Source of the DNA: an uncultured Acidobacteriia bacterium
GTDB taxonomy: Bacteria > Acidobacteriota > Terriglobia > Bryobacterales > Bryobacteraceae
DNA: 64,000 bases
NCBI GenBank assembly: GCA_903907865.1
Contig: CAIVPR010000044.1
Location: forward strand, 62,001 to 126,000
Direction of reading: 5' to 3'
This document shows, piece by piece, positions 17,791-27,165 of the stretch; position 1 is the stretch's first letter, and every line of letters starts with the position of its first letter. The position numbers were made by a program, and so were the translations under genes. The notes beneath the pieces are model-generated. The model worked only from the letters and a program-made list of their open reading frames with translations. It ran no database searches and was not told the DNA's origin.

Positions 17791-19557
17791 CTAACGCCGG
17801 AGTTGCTGGGCGCTGGCCGTATTTTGACTGACGCATTGTTGCAGCGCCGAGGCCGAAGTACCGCATCCGCCGTTGTTCAAATTGCACTGGCAGAGTTCAG
17901 CCGCGGCCAAGTAACAGGCCGACATCGAGCCGTTCTTGCACTGCGCCGTCAGTTGCACCACGCGGGGGCTGTTTCCGCAGCTCGCACAGCCCGCATTGGA
18001 GCGGTTGGCGCCGCCATATTCATTGTTGACGCCGCCCCCGGCGCTTGCCGCGCCGGTGCCCATGCGGCGGTCGAGTTCCCCGCGCAGGGTCTCGGCAAAT
18101 CCGGGGGAACTCCTGGTCCCGCCAGACTCCGAATTCGCCTCGGAAACATCGCCGCCGCCTTGGCCAGGCGCGGGATCCCCAAGCTCCGCCGCCAAGCTGT
18201 TGGCTTTTTTCCGCAGGTCCCGCGCTTTGGCGCTCGCGGCAGCGGCCAACTTCTGGTATTTTTCGGCGTCCTTCTTGATCGAGGCGGACCCGATCGCGCC
18301 GATCAACCCGCCGATCGACCCGCCCAGGTTCCCCTGCGATGCCATTGCGGTGCTCTGGTTCGCCAAATCCTGTGCGTTTCCAGCCGACTGCCGTGCCAAC
18401 TGGGCGTTGCTGCGGGCGTCTTCCTCCGCAGCCTCGATCTCCGTCTCCAAGTCGGCCAGTTTACGACGGGCATCCGCATCCTTCTCCTGTTGCTGTCGGC
18501 CCGCGTCGAGTGCCGCGCGCAACTCCCCATCGGCGGCCGACTCGGCTGCTCCGAGCTCGGCCACAAGGTCCGTGGTCGATTGTGTTCGGAACTGCGGTGG
18601 CTGCATCGACCCTGCTGCGCGGGAAGTTGCCTCGAACGCCAGCCGGTCGTACTGCAGACGGATCTCTTTAGCTCGTTGGACCGTAAGGGGATTGCGGGAC
18701 GCTTCGAGTGCCACTGCTATCTCTCGCCCGTGCGGCTCGGCGGAGGCTTCCAAATAGGCACCTGACGCGGCGACACCCCATTCCTCCAACTCCGGGAACA
18801 GCTTCCACGCAGCCTCGAAGTGTTTTGCCTGTGCGAGAAGGGTGGCGTCCGACACCGGTTTGGCCGCCTCGGCGCGCGCCGAGGCCAAGAGCGTATTCAA
18901 CTGGACTTCCTTTTCGAGTCGTTCCGCCGCGCTCTTCAATTCCTTCGCGTCGACTGGGGGAGCCGTCGTGGCAGCCTTCCGGAACAACGCAGCGGCGTCG
19001 GCTACCGAGCCTAGCTGCGCAAGGCTGGCTCCGGCCAACGCTGTTGCCTCCCATCCTGCGCCATCCATGCCGGAGGCCAACTGGGCGGCGGCCGCACCCT
19101 CCACGGCACGTCCCTCGAGGATCAACCCCATCGCTTCTTGGACCCGTCGGCGCACCATCATCATTGCCCGCTTGCCGGGGTCACGTTCGTCGATGAGAGC
19201 CTGTATCCAAGCCGCCTTGGCCTTGGCATTGGGCAACCATGCGGCACCGGCTGGAGCCAGGGAGATCGCTGAGCCGAACCAAGTGGCAGCGGACGCCCAG
19301 TCCTGCTTGTATTCGGCGACAATCCCGAGATTGTAAAAAGTCAGTCCGCTCTTCGGGTTGATTTCGCGGACGGCCATCAGGGCATGGATGGCCGACGCCG
19401 CGTCGTGGTCGCGGTTCCATTTCTCCACGATGTCGTGAATCATAGCCGACACTTTCGATTGTCTTGGGTCGCGGACCACCGGCTTGGCCGCAGGAGGCGT
19501 CTGTGCCAGCATGCCGACGCCAGGGAGCAACAAGAGAACAAAAATACGGCCCAGCAT
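17791..19557 (-). CDS. Secreted TPR/coiled-coil protein with Cys-rich tail (third gene of a coupled operon)
   Basis: A 588-residue exported protein (signal GRIFVLLLLPGVGMLAQ). Residues about 30-130 look TPR-like (SGLTFYNLGIVAEYKQDWASAATWF), and a second helical array covers 150-260. Residues about 330-450 are a Glu/Ala/Arg-rich coiled coil. A glycine segment with short hydrophobic helix (GGSIGGLIGAIGSA) follows, and the C-terminal 70 residues hold eight cysteines (GCASC, then single Cys at intervals). The ATG shares one base with the upstream stop (TAATG). I know no family with this layout. It may be a surface or periplasmic scaffold stabilised by disulfides. Confidence 0.7.
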   Translation of the reverse strand: MLGRIFVLLLLPGVGMLAQTPPAAKPVVRDPRQSKVSAMIHDIVEKWNRDHDAASAIHALMAVREINPKSGLTFYNLGIVAEYKQDWASAATWFGSAISLAPAGAAWLPNAKAKAAWIQALIDERDPGKRAMMMVRRRVQEAMGLILEGRAVEGAAAAQLASGMDGAGWEATALAGASLAQLGSVADAAALFRKAATTAPPVDAKELKSAAERLEKEVQLNTLLASARAEAAKPVSDATLLAQAKHFEAAWKLFPELEEWGVAASGAYLEASAEPHGREIAVALEASRNPLTVQRAKEIRLQYDRLAFEATSRAAGSMQPPQFRTQSTTDLVAELGAAESAADGELRAALDAGRQQQEKDADARRKLADLETEIEAAEEDARSNAQLARQSAGNAQDLANQSTAMASQGNLGGSIGGLIGAIGSASIKKDAEKYQKLAAAASAKARDLRKKANSLAAELGDPAPGQGGGDVSEANSESGGTRSSPGFAETLRGELDRRMGTGAASAGGGVNNEYGGANRSNAGCASCGNSPRVVQLTAQCKNGSMSACYLAAAELCQCNLNNGGCGTSASALQQCVSQNTASAQQLRR

Positions 19558-20543
19558 TACTTTTCCCCCACGGTAAAGTTCACAGTCAGAATCTCGCCAG
19601 CTACAACCACCACGTCCTTCAACCCTGTTTGTCCTTCCACACGGATCCCCACACTGTGTTTTCCCGCCGATAGGGCAAGCATGGCGGGCGTCTTTTCGGT
19701 TCTATCGCCACCGTCGACCACTACGGCCAGCCCGGGTGTAGTGGACCGAACGATTACGGTGCCGGTGCTTGGAGCGGACGGAGCCTTTGCCGCCTGTGAC
19801 ACCGGGGAGGCGGGGACAGCGATCGGCGCTGGCGACGCCGGAGTTGGTTCCGCAGTCGATTGCTTTCGACCGGCCAGAGCATCGTCCGCCCGTTGGAAAA
19901 AGGCCGTCAGCCGGTCCTGGTCCGGCCCCTTCGCCGAAGCCCCGGCCTTGGCGCGAAAGAGCCGGTAGGCGTCGTCCTCCCCCGTTTCCGCCATGCACGC
20001 CGCGGTAATGGCATAGGGTTCCCACCGTTCCGGCGCGAGGTGGCTGGCGGCGGCGGACGCTTGGATGGCCTCGGCCATGCGCCCGTCCCGGTAGTAGTGG
20101 CGGGCGGCGTCGAGCGTCCTGTCAAACCGCACCTGACGACGGGCTGGACCGTCGCCCTTCTCATCCCCAGCTTTCCGAAGGAGTTCGATTCTCGTCTTGG
20201 TGGATTCAACCACGGCGGAATCAGTCTCCGCAGCCACGGCCCGCGCCAGCCAGTCGGCGGCGGTGGCGTAGTTCTCCAACTGCTCGTCGATGGCGGCCAG
20301 CGTCCTGAAGGGATCTGCAAACTGCGGATCGATTTCGATCACGTCCAGCAGGGCAGTGCGCAAAGGCAACACTCCTTTTTGCGGATCGAACGCCTTCAGG
20401 ACCTTGGCATATTGATCCCTCGCGCGCCGGGCCGTGGGGCTAAGCCTGGGTTGGGCCGCGCTGGCGGGCACCTTGGGCGCGACCGGCTGTTGCGCGAAGG
20501 CGGTCATTGCCACGAGGAGCGCGATACAGAGTCGGCTGCTCAT
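19557..20543 (-). CDS. Secreted TPR protein with C-terminal PEGA domain (second gene)
   Basis: A 328-residue exported protein (signal RLCIALLVAMTAFAQ). A helical TPR-like region spans about residues 30-210 (DPFRTLAAIDEQLENYATAADWLARAV; later YAITAACMAETGEDDAYRLF). A Pro/Ala linker leads to a PEGA-type beta domain at about 260-328 (TVIVRSTTPGLAVVVDGG, KTPAMLALSAGKHSVGIRV). It overlaps the upstream gene by four bases (ATGA) and the downstream gene by one, so the three are translated together. The same PEGA fold occurs in the kinase at 6255-8069. Function is unknown. Confidence 0.7.
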   Translation of the reverse strand: MSSRLCIALLVAMTAFAQQPVAPKVPASAAQPRLSPTARRARDQYAKVLKAFDPQKGVLPLRTALLDVIEIDPQFADPFRTLAAIDEQLENYATAADWLARAVAAETDSAVVESTKTRIELLRKAGDEKGDGPARRQVRFDRTLDAARHYYRDGRMAEAIQASAAASHLAPERWEPYAITAACMAETGEDDAYRLFRAKAGASAKGPDQDRLTAFFQRADDALAGRKQSTAEPTPASPAPIAVPASPVSQAAKAPSAPSTGTVIVRSTTPGLAVVVDGGDRTEKTPAMLALSAGKHSVGIRVEGQTGLKDVVVVAGEILTVNFTVGEK

Positions 20544-21766
20544 TTGTCTTCCTCCGGATTGTCGAACTCCTCCATCGCCTTGCTGAAGAAATCGTTGAAC
20601 CGGTTGACGACCCGGATGCGCGAGATGTACTGGTTGTAGGCGTTGAACCACGGCGACCCGGACGGACCGAACATGGGAATGGCCCCGCGAAAAAGGTCGT
20701 CCTGCAGCTCTTCCACAGACTTCGCTCCGTCTGGCCCCCGGGGTTCCGCCCGTTTCAAGCCAAGCAGTTCCCGACCCGCGTCCCGAATCTGGCTGCGCGC
20801 CTGCCTGGCCGCCGAGATCGCTGCGGCAACCTTCTCGCGGCCTTCCTGAAGATAGCCGTCGAACGTCTGTTTCCAGTAAGGTGCCACGGAGTCAGGCGCC
20901 GTGTCCGTAGGTTCCGTTTCAAAGGTTGGCAGCGAGGGCGGCGGTGCAAGGACAGGCGGCGGAGCGTTCATCGCTGTCAGGAGGTCGCGAAGCAGATCGG
21001 CCTGGCGTCGACGCTCGATGGCTGCCTGCTTCGCGGCCTCCGCCAACTGCTGCCGCTTCTCTGCGTCCTTTTGCTGAGCGAGAAGGGCTGCTTCTTCCGC
21101 TGCTGCGGCGCGACGCTTCTGCTCCGCCTCCCACGCCAGGAACCGGGCTTCCTGCTCCTTCTTGAACCGTTCCCGGTCGGCGGCGTACTTCTCTTGGACG
21201 GAAAGGTAGGCCGCGCTCGATCGCGCCAATTCGCTGTCCCGTTTCGCGGTGGCCATGTCCCCCGCGCATTGGTTGAACCTGTTGGTCAGTTCGGCGCGCC
21301 GGTTCTCCATACTGCGGATGTCCTTTTTGGCGTCCGCGATCTTGCTGTCATACTCCTGCGCCTTTTTCTCGCAGACATCGGGAGGAGCCGGGATGACCCG
21401 GCCCTTTACCCGCTGGATGTGGTCGGCAAACGACGTCTTTTCCTGCTGCTCAATCTCCGAAGCCGTCCGGTTGCACTTGCTGCAATAGGCACCCTTGTGG
21501 AGTTCCGAAAGCGCGCGCTCCTTCTCCTTGTACAGTCGGAGGGCTAAGTTGAGTGCCTTCAGTAAGGCCGGATCGTTCGCTGTATTCTCCTCCGACGCAG
21601 TGTTCATGCACTGCTGGCTCGACCGCATCTTTGACAGCGCTTGGTTGGCCGCCTCAATGGCGTCGGCACTGTCGCGGAACTCCCGCTGGTCGGCGGCGGT
21701 GGAGACCGCGGCTGAGCACAGGAAGATCGCTAGAGCGATTGCAGCATTACAAGAGACCCGGAACAT
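20540..21766 (-). CDS. Secreted coiled-coil protein (first gene of a coupled operon)
   Basis: A 408-residue exported protein (signal NAAIALAIFLCSAAVSTAA). The mature part begins helical with Cys positions SQQCMN and a CxxC (YCSKC). It continues as a long Arg/Lys/Glu/Ala/Gln coiled coil (about 125-260), then a Pro-rich hinge (NAPPPVLAPPPSLP) and a C-terminal helical part ending EEFDNPEEDK. The start is the ATG at 21766; a TTG three codons upstream is rejected. A TAGTTT box stands seven bases before the ATG. I recognise no family. The cluster of three coupled secreted genes suggests a complex. Confidence 0.7.
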   Translation of the reverse strand: MFRVSCNAAIALAIFLCSAAVSTAADQREFRDSADAIEAANQALSKMRSSQQCMNTASEENTANDPALLKALNLALRLYKEKERALSELHKGAYCSKCNRTASEIEQQEKTSFADHIQRVKGRVIPAPPDVCEKKAQEYDSKIADAKKDIRSMENRRAELTNRFNQCAGDMATAKRDSELARSSAAYLSVQEKYAADRERFKKEQEARFLAWEAEQKRRAAAAEEAALLAQQKDAEKRQQLAEAAKQAAIERRRQADLLRDLLTAMNAPPPVLAPPPSLPTFETEPTDTAPDSVAPYWKQTFDGYLQEGREKVAAAISAARQARSQIRDAGRELLGLKRAEPRGPDGAKSVEELQDDLFRGAIPMFGPSGSPWFNAYNQYISRIRVVNRFNDFFSKAMEEFDNPEEDK

Positions 21767-21773
21767 AGCTTTC

Positions 21774-21779
21774 AAACTA
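21774..21779 (-). promoter_or_regulatory. -10-like box TAGTTT of the three-gene secreted operon
   Basis: On the minus strand TAGTTT ends seven bases before the ATG at 21766. Confidence 0.3.
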
Positions 21780-21820
21780 GGTTAGCGAATTCCGAGAACG
21801 AAATGGGCCGCGGGTCGCGC

Positions 21821-22474
21821 TTATTTGGCGGGCAGCAGCTTCACAACCTCGGCCGCCACACTTTCCGCCAGCAGCGCGCTGCCGTCCTTGTTGAAGTGGA
21901 CGTCGTCCGAGTGCATCTCCACGTGTGCCGCGATGACCGCGTGCAAGTCGTCCACCGGAATCTTTTCTGCCGCCGCCAGTTCCTTCACGATGGCGTTGCG
22001 AGTCTGGATGCGGGCATTGGTTGCGCCTTTTTCGCGGTCCTTGCGCACCGGCGTCGTGGTTGCCCACACCAGCTTCGCGCCCGGCGCATGCTTGCGGATC
22101 GTTGCGACCAAGGCAGGGAAGTGCTTCCGATAGTCGTCCTCCGTGTAGTCCCAGCCGTGCATGCCGACATTGAAATGGACCACGTCGAATTTCGCCTCCG
22201 GCAGGAACGCCGCGATTTCCGTCAGCAGCGCGGGGTCGCCCACAGCTTTCGAGGTCGCGATCCGCGCCACGTGCGCCTTCCCCTTCAGCTTTTCCTCCAC
22301 TGCGGTGAAATAGGCGCGCGTGATGGAATCGCCGACCAGCAACACCCGCGGCAGGTCGTGGTTATTGGTATTCGGGAACCAGACATCGGTCCACTCGATG
22401 TTTTCGCGATGGATCGTGGCGTCCTGGGCGGAGAGCGAGGCGGCGGCAAGGACCGCGATGAGAAGCAATTTCAT
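21821..22474 (-). CDS. Secreted SGNH/GDSL hydrolase
   Basis: A 217-residue exported esterase-like protein (signal KLLLIAVLAAASLSAQ). The SGNH blocks are visible: block I VLLVGDSITR with the nucleophile Ser, the block III Asn-like segment VVHFNVGMHGWD, and block V SDDVHFNKDGSAL with catalytic Asp/His. It probably deacylates carbohydrate or lipid esters outside the cytoplasm. It begins 11 bases after the stop of the fucosidase on the same strand, so the pair likely acts together on decorated polysaccharide or glycoconjugates. Confidence 0.85.
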   Translation of the reverse strand: MKLLLIAVLAAASLSAQDATIHRENIEWTDVWFPNTNNHDLPRVLLVGDSITRAYFTAVEEKLKGKAHVARIATSKAVGDPALLTEIAAFLPEAKFDVVHFNVGMHGWDYTEDDYRKHFPALVATIRKHAPGAKLVWATTTPVRKDREKGATNARIQTRNAIVKELAAAEKIPVDDLHAVIAAHVEMHSDDVHFNKDGSALLAESVAAEVVKLLPAK

Positions 22475-22485
22475 GGTAGTGTTTC

Positions 22486-24135
22486 CTATTTCATTGGCAG
22501 CCGGTTGTCGGCCCCGAAGATCGTCAGCAGCGGATGCTTCACGTAGGCCCGGTACTCGTAGACGCCGTCCGCATTGAGTCCGGGCAGCTTCAGCGAGAAG
22601 TCGCCGGGAGCGCTCAGGGTCGTCGACGGGCCCTTCTGCCATGGAATCGAGCGGTCGCTGGCATCGAGCCCAACAATGCTCCGGTATTCGAAGCCGACCT
22701 CCAGCTTCGAGGCCATGCCCATGTCCTGCAACGTGCCGTTCAAGGTGGCGGTCTTGCTGGCAGCGTCAAATTTTGCGCCCTTCGTCAGCAGCTTCGGCGG
22801 CGTGAAGGCCGGTTTCACCTTGGTGATCTTGAGGACAATCGGATTCGGCCACTTGCTGTTGTCCTGCAGCCGGTGCGTGAACATGGCGCGGACATGCAGA
22901 CCGTCGGCCTCCTGCTTGAGCGACGGCGCGGGGTTCACCTCGGGCCGGTACTCGAGCACGCGCCCGTTCTGCCCCAGCACGGTGACCACGGAATCGGGTG
23001 ACGCTTGCAAGCTCTTCAGCACGAAATCGCGCCACTGCCCGCGCACCCAACGGGGTTCCTGCTTGACGATGACATAGACCGTATCCTCGTCCTTGGCCTT
23101 CGTGAACCAGACATTCTGCTCGTTTGTCACCACCCACGGCCGTACGCCGTAGATGCACTCCTGATTGACCTGCATCCAGAGCGCGACCTCTCGAAGCCGC
23201 TCCTCTTGCTCGATCGGCAGTTCCCCGTCCGGTTTCGGACCGATGTTGAGCAGCAGGTTGCCGCCCTTGGCGCGCGTTTCCACCAGGATGTCGATGACCT
23301 GGCCGCCGGTCTTGTAAGCCTCGTTCTGCGGCTGGTACTGCCACGCGGTGCCCATGGTGAAATTGGCCTCCCAGGCGCCTTCGAGCGGCAGCCCCGGGAC
23401 GTAAAGTTCCGGCGTCTGGATGGCCCCGCGCGTCACGATGGTGTCCGGCTGCAACTGCCACGCGAGGTCGCGAAGCCGTTCGGGCTCGCCATCGAAGAAG
23501 ACCACGTCGATTTTGCCGTAGTTCGTCATCAGTTCGCGCACCTGGGCCAGGTCCAGATCCATCAGACCGGGGTTGTTGCGCGGCTGGACGGCGGGAATTC
23601 CGCGCTGGATATCGATGTTGTGCTTCCACAGCCACCAGAAATCGTCGGGCGAGAAGTAGACCCCTGCGGCGATGCCCTGGGCGCGGAAGGCGTCCAGGAC
23701 GCCCTTGGTCAGATCATGCTTGTACGGCGTATGCATGATGCCGAAGTCATTGGTCTTGGTGTCCCACATCGCGAAGCCGGAGTGGTGCTTGGTGGTGAGG
23801 ACGGCGTACTTGATTCCGGCCAGCTTGGCCAATCCAGCCCAGTCGTTGGGCTCGAATTTGCGGGGGTTGAAGGTTTTCGGCAGGTCCTCGAAGAAGCGGC
23901 GTGTGTAGGCTGCGTCGGCCCCGGCGAGCGAGTGCGAAATCACGACGCCTGTCTGCGAATCGACCGACCAGTGGATGAAGAGGCCGAAGCCCTGGTCGCG
24001 GAACCATTCGAGGCGCTCGGGCTTGTTGAGCGAGCCGGGCGGGATGTCGCGCTGGGCATGGAGGACCAACGGGGCCAGGACCATCGCGGAAACGACTACG
24101 GCGGAAACGATTAAGGACGCGAGGCTGCGGCGCAT
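22486..24135 (-). CDS. Secreted alpha-L-fucosidase, GH29
   Basis: A 549-residue exported glycosidase with a signal peptide (SLIVSAVVVSAMVLAPLVLHAQ). GH29 features are plain: the opening EWFRDQGFGLFIHWS, AKYAVLTTKHHSGFAMWDT-like core (LTTKHHSGFAMWDTK) and the nucleophile strand IDVVFFDGEPE. A C-terminal beta domain (about 420-549) follows the barrel. It would release terminal L-fucose from host or plant glycans. The ATG at 24135 is taken because it directly precedes the signal peptide. A perfect TATAAT stands nine bases before it. It forms an operon with the SGNH hydrolase downstream. Confidence 0.92.
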   Translation of the reverse strand: MRRSLASLIVSAVVVSAMVLAPLVLHAQRDIPPGSLNKPERLEWFRDQGFGLFIHWSVDSQTGVVISHSLAGADAAYTRRFFEDLPKTFNPRKFEPNDWAGLAKLAGIKYAVLTTKHHSGFAMWDTKTNDFGIMHTPYKHDLTKGVLDAFRAQGIAAGVYFSPDDFWWLWKHNIDIQRGIPAVQPRNNPGLMDLDLAQVRELMTNYGKIDVVFFDGEPERLRDLAWQLQPDTIVTRGAIQTPELYVPGLPLEGAWEANFTMGTAWQYQPQNEAYKTGGQVIDILVETRAKGGNLLLNIGPKPDGELPIEQEERLREVALWMQVNQECIYGVRPWVVTNEQNVWFTKAKDEDTVYVIVKQEPRWVRGQWRDFVLKSLQASPDSVVTVLGQNGRVLEYRPEVNPAPSLKQEADGLHVRAMFTHRLQDNSKWPNPIVLKITKVKPAFTPPKLLTKGAKFDAASKTATLNGTLQDMGMASKLEVGFEYRSIVGLDASDRSIPWQKGPSTTLSAPGDFSLKLPGLNADGVYEYRAYVKHPLLTIFGADNRLPMK

Positions 24136-24144
24136 GACCTGACC

Positions 24145-24150
24145 ATTATA
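24145..24150 (-). promoter_or_regulatory. Perfect -10 box TATAAT upstream of the fucosidase gene
   Basis: On the minus strand TATAAT ends nine bases before the ATG at 24135, leaving at most two or three leader bases. No -35 consensus is obvious at 17 bases. Confidence 0.5.
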
Positions 24151-24218
24151 TGGGTAGGGCACTGGGAGTACCGTTGCTACGAAACTGCCGGATTCGTCCG
24201 ATGATACGCTTGGGGGTA

Positions 24219-24695
24219 ATGGCCAAGATCAACCTCAAGGTGAACGGCAGTCCACATACAGTGGAAGTCGACCCCTCCACGCCGCTCCTCTACGTGCTGC
24301 GGAACGACCTCGACCTGCACGGACCCAAGTTCGGCTGCGGCCTGGGGCAATGCGGTGCCTGTACGGTGATCATCAACGGGACCGCCGTACGCTCGTGCGT
24401 CACCCCCACATCTTCGGTCAAGAGTGAAATCACCACCCTCGAAGGGCTGGCCCACAACGGCCAACTGCACCCACTGCAACAGGCGTGGATCGACGAGCAG
24501 GTCCCACAGTGCGGTTTCTGCCAGAACGGGCAGATCATGACGGCCAAAGCGATGCTCGACAAGAATCCGCACCCGACAGATGCGCAGATCCGCGAAGGCA
24601 TGAACGGTACCCTCTGCCGCTGCATGAGTTACAACCGCATCCAGTCGGCCATCAAGAAGGCGTCCAGCAAGACTGCAGGGAAGGTGGCAGCATGA
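24219..24695 (+). CDS. Molybdenum hydroxylase, [2Fe-2S] subunit (isoquinoline 1-oxidoreductase type)
   Basis: A 158-residue small subunit of the xanthine-oxidase family. The N-terminal plant-type ferredoxin site is KFGCGLGQCGACTV with a fourth Cys in AVRSCVTP. The C-terminal helical cluster is QCGFCQNGQI and LCRCMSYNRI. It passes electrons from the molybdenum centre of the partner subunit. GGGGG lies just before the ATG at 24219. Its stop overlaps the ATG of the large subunit (ATGA), so they are coupled. The two-subunit organisation without a FAD subunit is that of the isoquinoline oxidoreductase/aldehyde dehydrogenase group. Confidence 0.92.
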   Translation: MAKINLKVNGSPHTVEVDPSTPLLYVLRNDLDLHGPKFGCGLGQCGACTVIINGTAVRSCVTPTSSVKSEITTLEGLAHNGQLHPLQQAWIDEQVPQCGFCQNGQIMTAKAMLDKNPHPTDAQIREGMNGTLCRCMSYNRIQSAIKKASSKTAGKVAA

Positions 24696-27034
24696 GAATT
24701 CCTGAACACATCGAGGCTGCGCTTGCGGTGCACCGCCGCGGTTTTCTGAAGAGCGCCGGGTTGCTGGCCGTGAGCTTCGGGGCTTTTGGCCAAGCTGCCG
24801 ATGCGCAAACCGCCCCCGGCCCGTATCCCTTGGTCGACCCACGGAAACTCGATTCCTGGATCGTGATCCACCCCGACAATACTGCCACGTTCTATGTCGG
24901 CAAGACCGACCCAGGCCAGGGCACCGGCACCAGTTTTCGCCAGCTGATGTCGGACGAGCTCGACATCGCCTTCGAAAAGACCACCTGCATCATGGGCAGT
25001 ACGGACATCACCGTGGACCAGATCGGTTCCGGCGGGTCGACCGCGATGGAACGGGATTCATGGCCCATGCGCCGGGTGGCAGCGGAAGCGGGCCGGGTGC
25101 TCCTGGAGATGGCGGCGACGCGCTTCGGTGTTCCGCTGGACCAACTGACGGTCAACGACGCCGTGGTTTCGGTAAAGGGCGACGGCTCGAAACACGTCAC
25201 GTACGGCGAACTGATCGGGGGTAAGAAGTTCAATATCAGCCTCACCGGCGACACAGCCTTCAACGTGACGGGCAAGGCGAAGACAAAGACCGTCCAGGAA
25301 CTGAAAGCCTCCGGCCACTCCGTGCTTCGCGACGATATTCCGGGCAAAGTCGATGGCACCACGAAATGGGCCGCCGATGTGAAGCTCCCGGGCATGGTCC
25401 ACGCCCGCAACGTCAAGCCGCCCTATGCATGCGCGAAGCTTACAGGTATCGACGAATCGTCGGTGAAAAATGTGCCCGGCCTGATCAAGGTGATGAGCAA
25501 GGGCAATTATGTCGCGGTTGTCTGCGAGCGCGAGGAGCAAGCGGTCCAAGCCTCCCGCCAACTGAAAACCACCTGGGAGAAACCCGCCACCGCCCCTTTC
25601 CCCGCGTCGGACGACCTGTTCCGCTACATGAGGGCTGCGAAGGCCACCTCCGTGTCCCAGGCAACCCCGGGCGACGTTGTCGGCAACACTGAGACCGCGT
25701 TTGCGGGTGCCGCAAAGACCATCGAAGCCGAGTACCAGGTGCCATTCCAAGGCCACACCGCCTTCGGACCCGCCCACGCCATCGCCGACCCCTCAAATGG
25801 CCAGATGACGGTGTATTCCAATGACATGAAGTCCTACGGGATGCGCCGTTGCGTCGCAACCTTCCTCGGCATGCCCCAGGACACCGTACGGGTAGTCTGG
25901 ATGCAGGGTCCGCAAGGATTCGGGCGCACGGCGGCTGAGGACGCGGCCTGCGAGGCGGCTTGGATCGCCCGCGAACTGGGCCGTCCCGTCCGCGTCCAGT
26001 GGATGCGCGACGAGGAAACCGCTTGGGACACCAAAAGTCCCGCGTTCGTGGTCAAACTGCGGGGCGCGCTGGATGCCCAAGGGCAGTTGGTCGGCTACGA
26101 GTACCATGCGCGTTCCTGCGACCACAACCACGTCGGTTACAACGAGCCGGAGACAGTGCTGGTCGCGCAACTGATGGGTCGCCGACCCGCAACCCCGGCC
26201 GCTGGCACCTCCGCGACGCCTTCGGACATGTACGGGATTCCGAATCGGCGCATGACGGGCGATGTCGTCGCGTTGCCCGCGATCTGGGAGACTCCGCTGC
26301 GCACTGGGAACCTGCGCGACCCCAACGGGCCACAGTCGATCTTCGCGTCGGAATCGTTCATCGACGAGCTAGCCGCGGCGGCGAACGTGGACGCGCTGGA
26401 GTTCCGGTTGAAGCTGGTCGAGGCACGGGCCAGCGATGACAGCGGGTACCGCCGGGCGCGGTCGCTGGCGGTCCTGAAGGCCGCAGCCAACAAGTTCGGA
26501 TGGGATCGCCGCCCATCGCCCAACCGGCTCGGAAACGGGAAGGTTCTGACGGGGCGGGGAATTGCCTACTCGTTCCGCGGCCAGACCATCGCGGCACTGG
26601 TGGCCGAGGTCGAGGTGAACCGCGAAACCGGGCACGTGTGGGTGAAGCGGCTAGTCTGCGCCCATGACTGCGGTTTTGTGGTCAATCCCGACAACCTGCG
26701 TTACACCGTGGAATGCGGCGCGCTGCATGGCTTGAGCCGGGCGCTGTACGAAGAAGTGCGCTTCGACACCGAAAAGGTGACCAGTCGCGACTGGTTCTCG
26801 CATCCAACCCTCCGACATGCCGATGTGCCCGAGAAGATCGAAATCGTGCTCGTGAACGGGGACCCGAATCCGAATCGTCCCGACCTGGCGCCCTACGGCG
26901 CGGGCGAGGGGTCGTTGAAGCCGATGTTGGCGGCTGTGGGTAATGCGATTTTCGATGCCACCGGTGTACGCATTCGCCGCGTACCGTTCCGGGCCGAACG
27001 GGTGTTGGCGGCGTTGAAGGCGGCCAAGGTGTAA
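24692..27034 (+). CDS. Molybdenum hydroxylase, molybdopterin-binding large subunit with Tat signal
   Basis: A 780-residue catalytic subunit of the isoquinoline 1-oxidoreductase type, which hydroxylates N-heterocycles or oxidises aldehydes using water. A Tat-type leader (HRRGFLKSAGLLAVSFGAF) shows export of the folded, cofactor-loaded dimer with its small partner. Family motifs include WMQGPQGFGRTAAEDAA, the molybdopterin contact region around RTGNLRDPN and the C-terminal GAGEGSLKPM, whose Glu corresponds to the catalytic glutamate. No cytochrome c subunit or cofactor-insertion factor is adjacent, so the electron acceptor and maturation factor are elsewhere. The substrate cannot be told from sequence. 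Confidence 0.9.
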   Translation: MRIPEHIEAALAVHRRGFLKSAGLLAVSFGAFGQAADAQTAPGPYPLVDPRKLDSWIVIHPDNTATFYVGKTDPGQGTGTSFRQLMSDELDIAFEKTTCIMGSTDITVDQIGSGGSTAMERDSWPMRRVAAEAGRVLLEMAATRFGVPLDQLTVNDAVVSVKGDGSKHVTYGELIGGKKFNISLTGDTAFNVTGKAKTKTVQELKASGHSVLRDDIPGKVDGTTKWAADVKLPGMVHARNVKPPYACAKLTGIDESSVKNVPGLIKVMSKGNYVAVVCEREEQAVQASRQLKTTWEKPATAPFPASDDLFRYMRAAKATSVSQATPGDVVGNTETAFAGAAKTIEAEYQVPFQGHTAFGPAHAIADPSNGQMTVYSNDMKSYGMRRCVATFLGMPQDTVRVVWMQGPQGFGRTAAEDAACEAAWIARELGRPVRVQWMRDEETAWDTKSPAFVVKLRGALDAQGQLVGYEYHARSCDHNHVGYNEPETVLVAQLMGRRPATPAAGTSATPSDMYGIPNRRMTGDVVALPAIWETPLRTGNLRDPNGPQSIFASESFIDELAAAANVDALEFRLKLVEARASDDSGYRRARSLAVLKAAANKFGWDRRPSPNRLGNGKVLTGRGIAYSFRGQTIAALVAEVEVNRETGHVWVKRLVCAHDCGFVVNPDNLRYTVECGALHGLSRALYEEVRFDTEKVTSRDWFSHPTLRHADVPEKIEIVLVNGDPNPNRPDLAPYGAGEGSLKPMLAAVGNAIFDATGVRIRRVPFRAERVLAALKAAKV

Positions 27035-27084
27035 TGTCGGGCACTACGATTGTGAGATCGCCGTAGGATGACAAATCGAGTTCG

Positions 27085-27158
27085 CGGGTGTGCGCGACGA
27101 AAGACTAGCCTTCCTTTCCGTTAGGTCAGCGCGTTTGCCGATTGAGCTTGCACACCCG
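27085..27158. repeat. Inverted repeat between convergent genes
   Basis: CGGGTGTGC (27085-27093) and GCACACCCG (27150-27158) are perfect complements separated by 56 bases, in the gap between the molybdenum hydroxylase and the VWA operon. The loop is long, so significance is uncertain. Confidence 0.35.
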
Positions 27159-27165
27159 TTGTAAC

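Noticed and set aside
24150-24218. Longer N-terminus of the [2Fe-2S] subunit
   Set aside because: Family members start at the beta strand AKINLKVNG; the extension overlaps the divergent fucosidase promoter.
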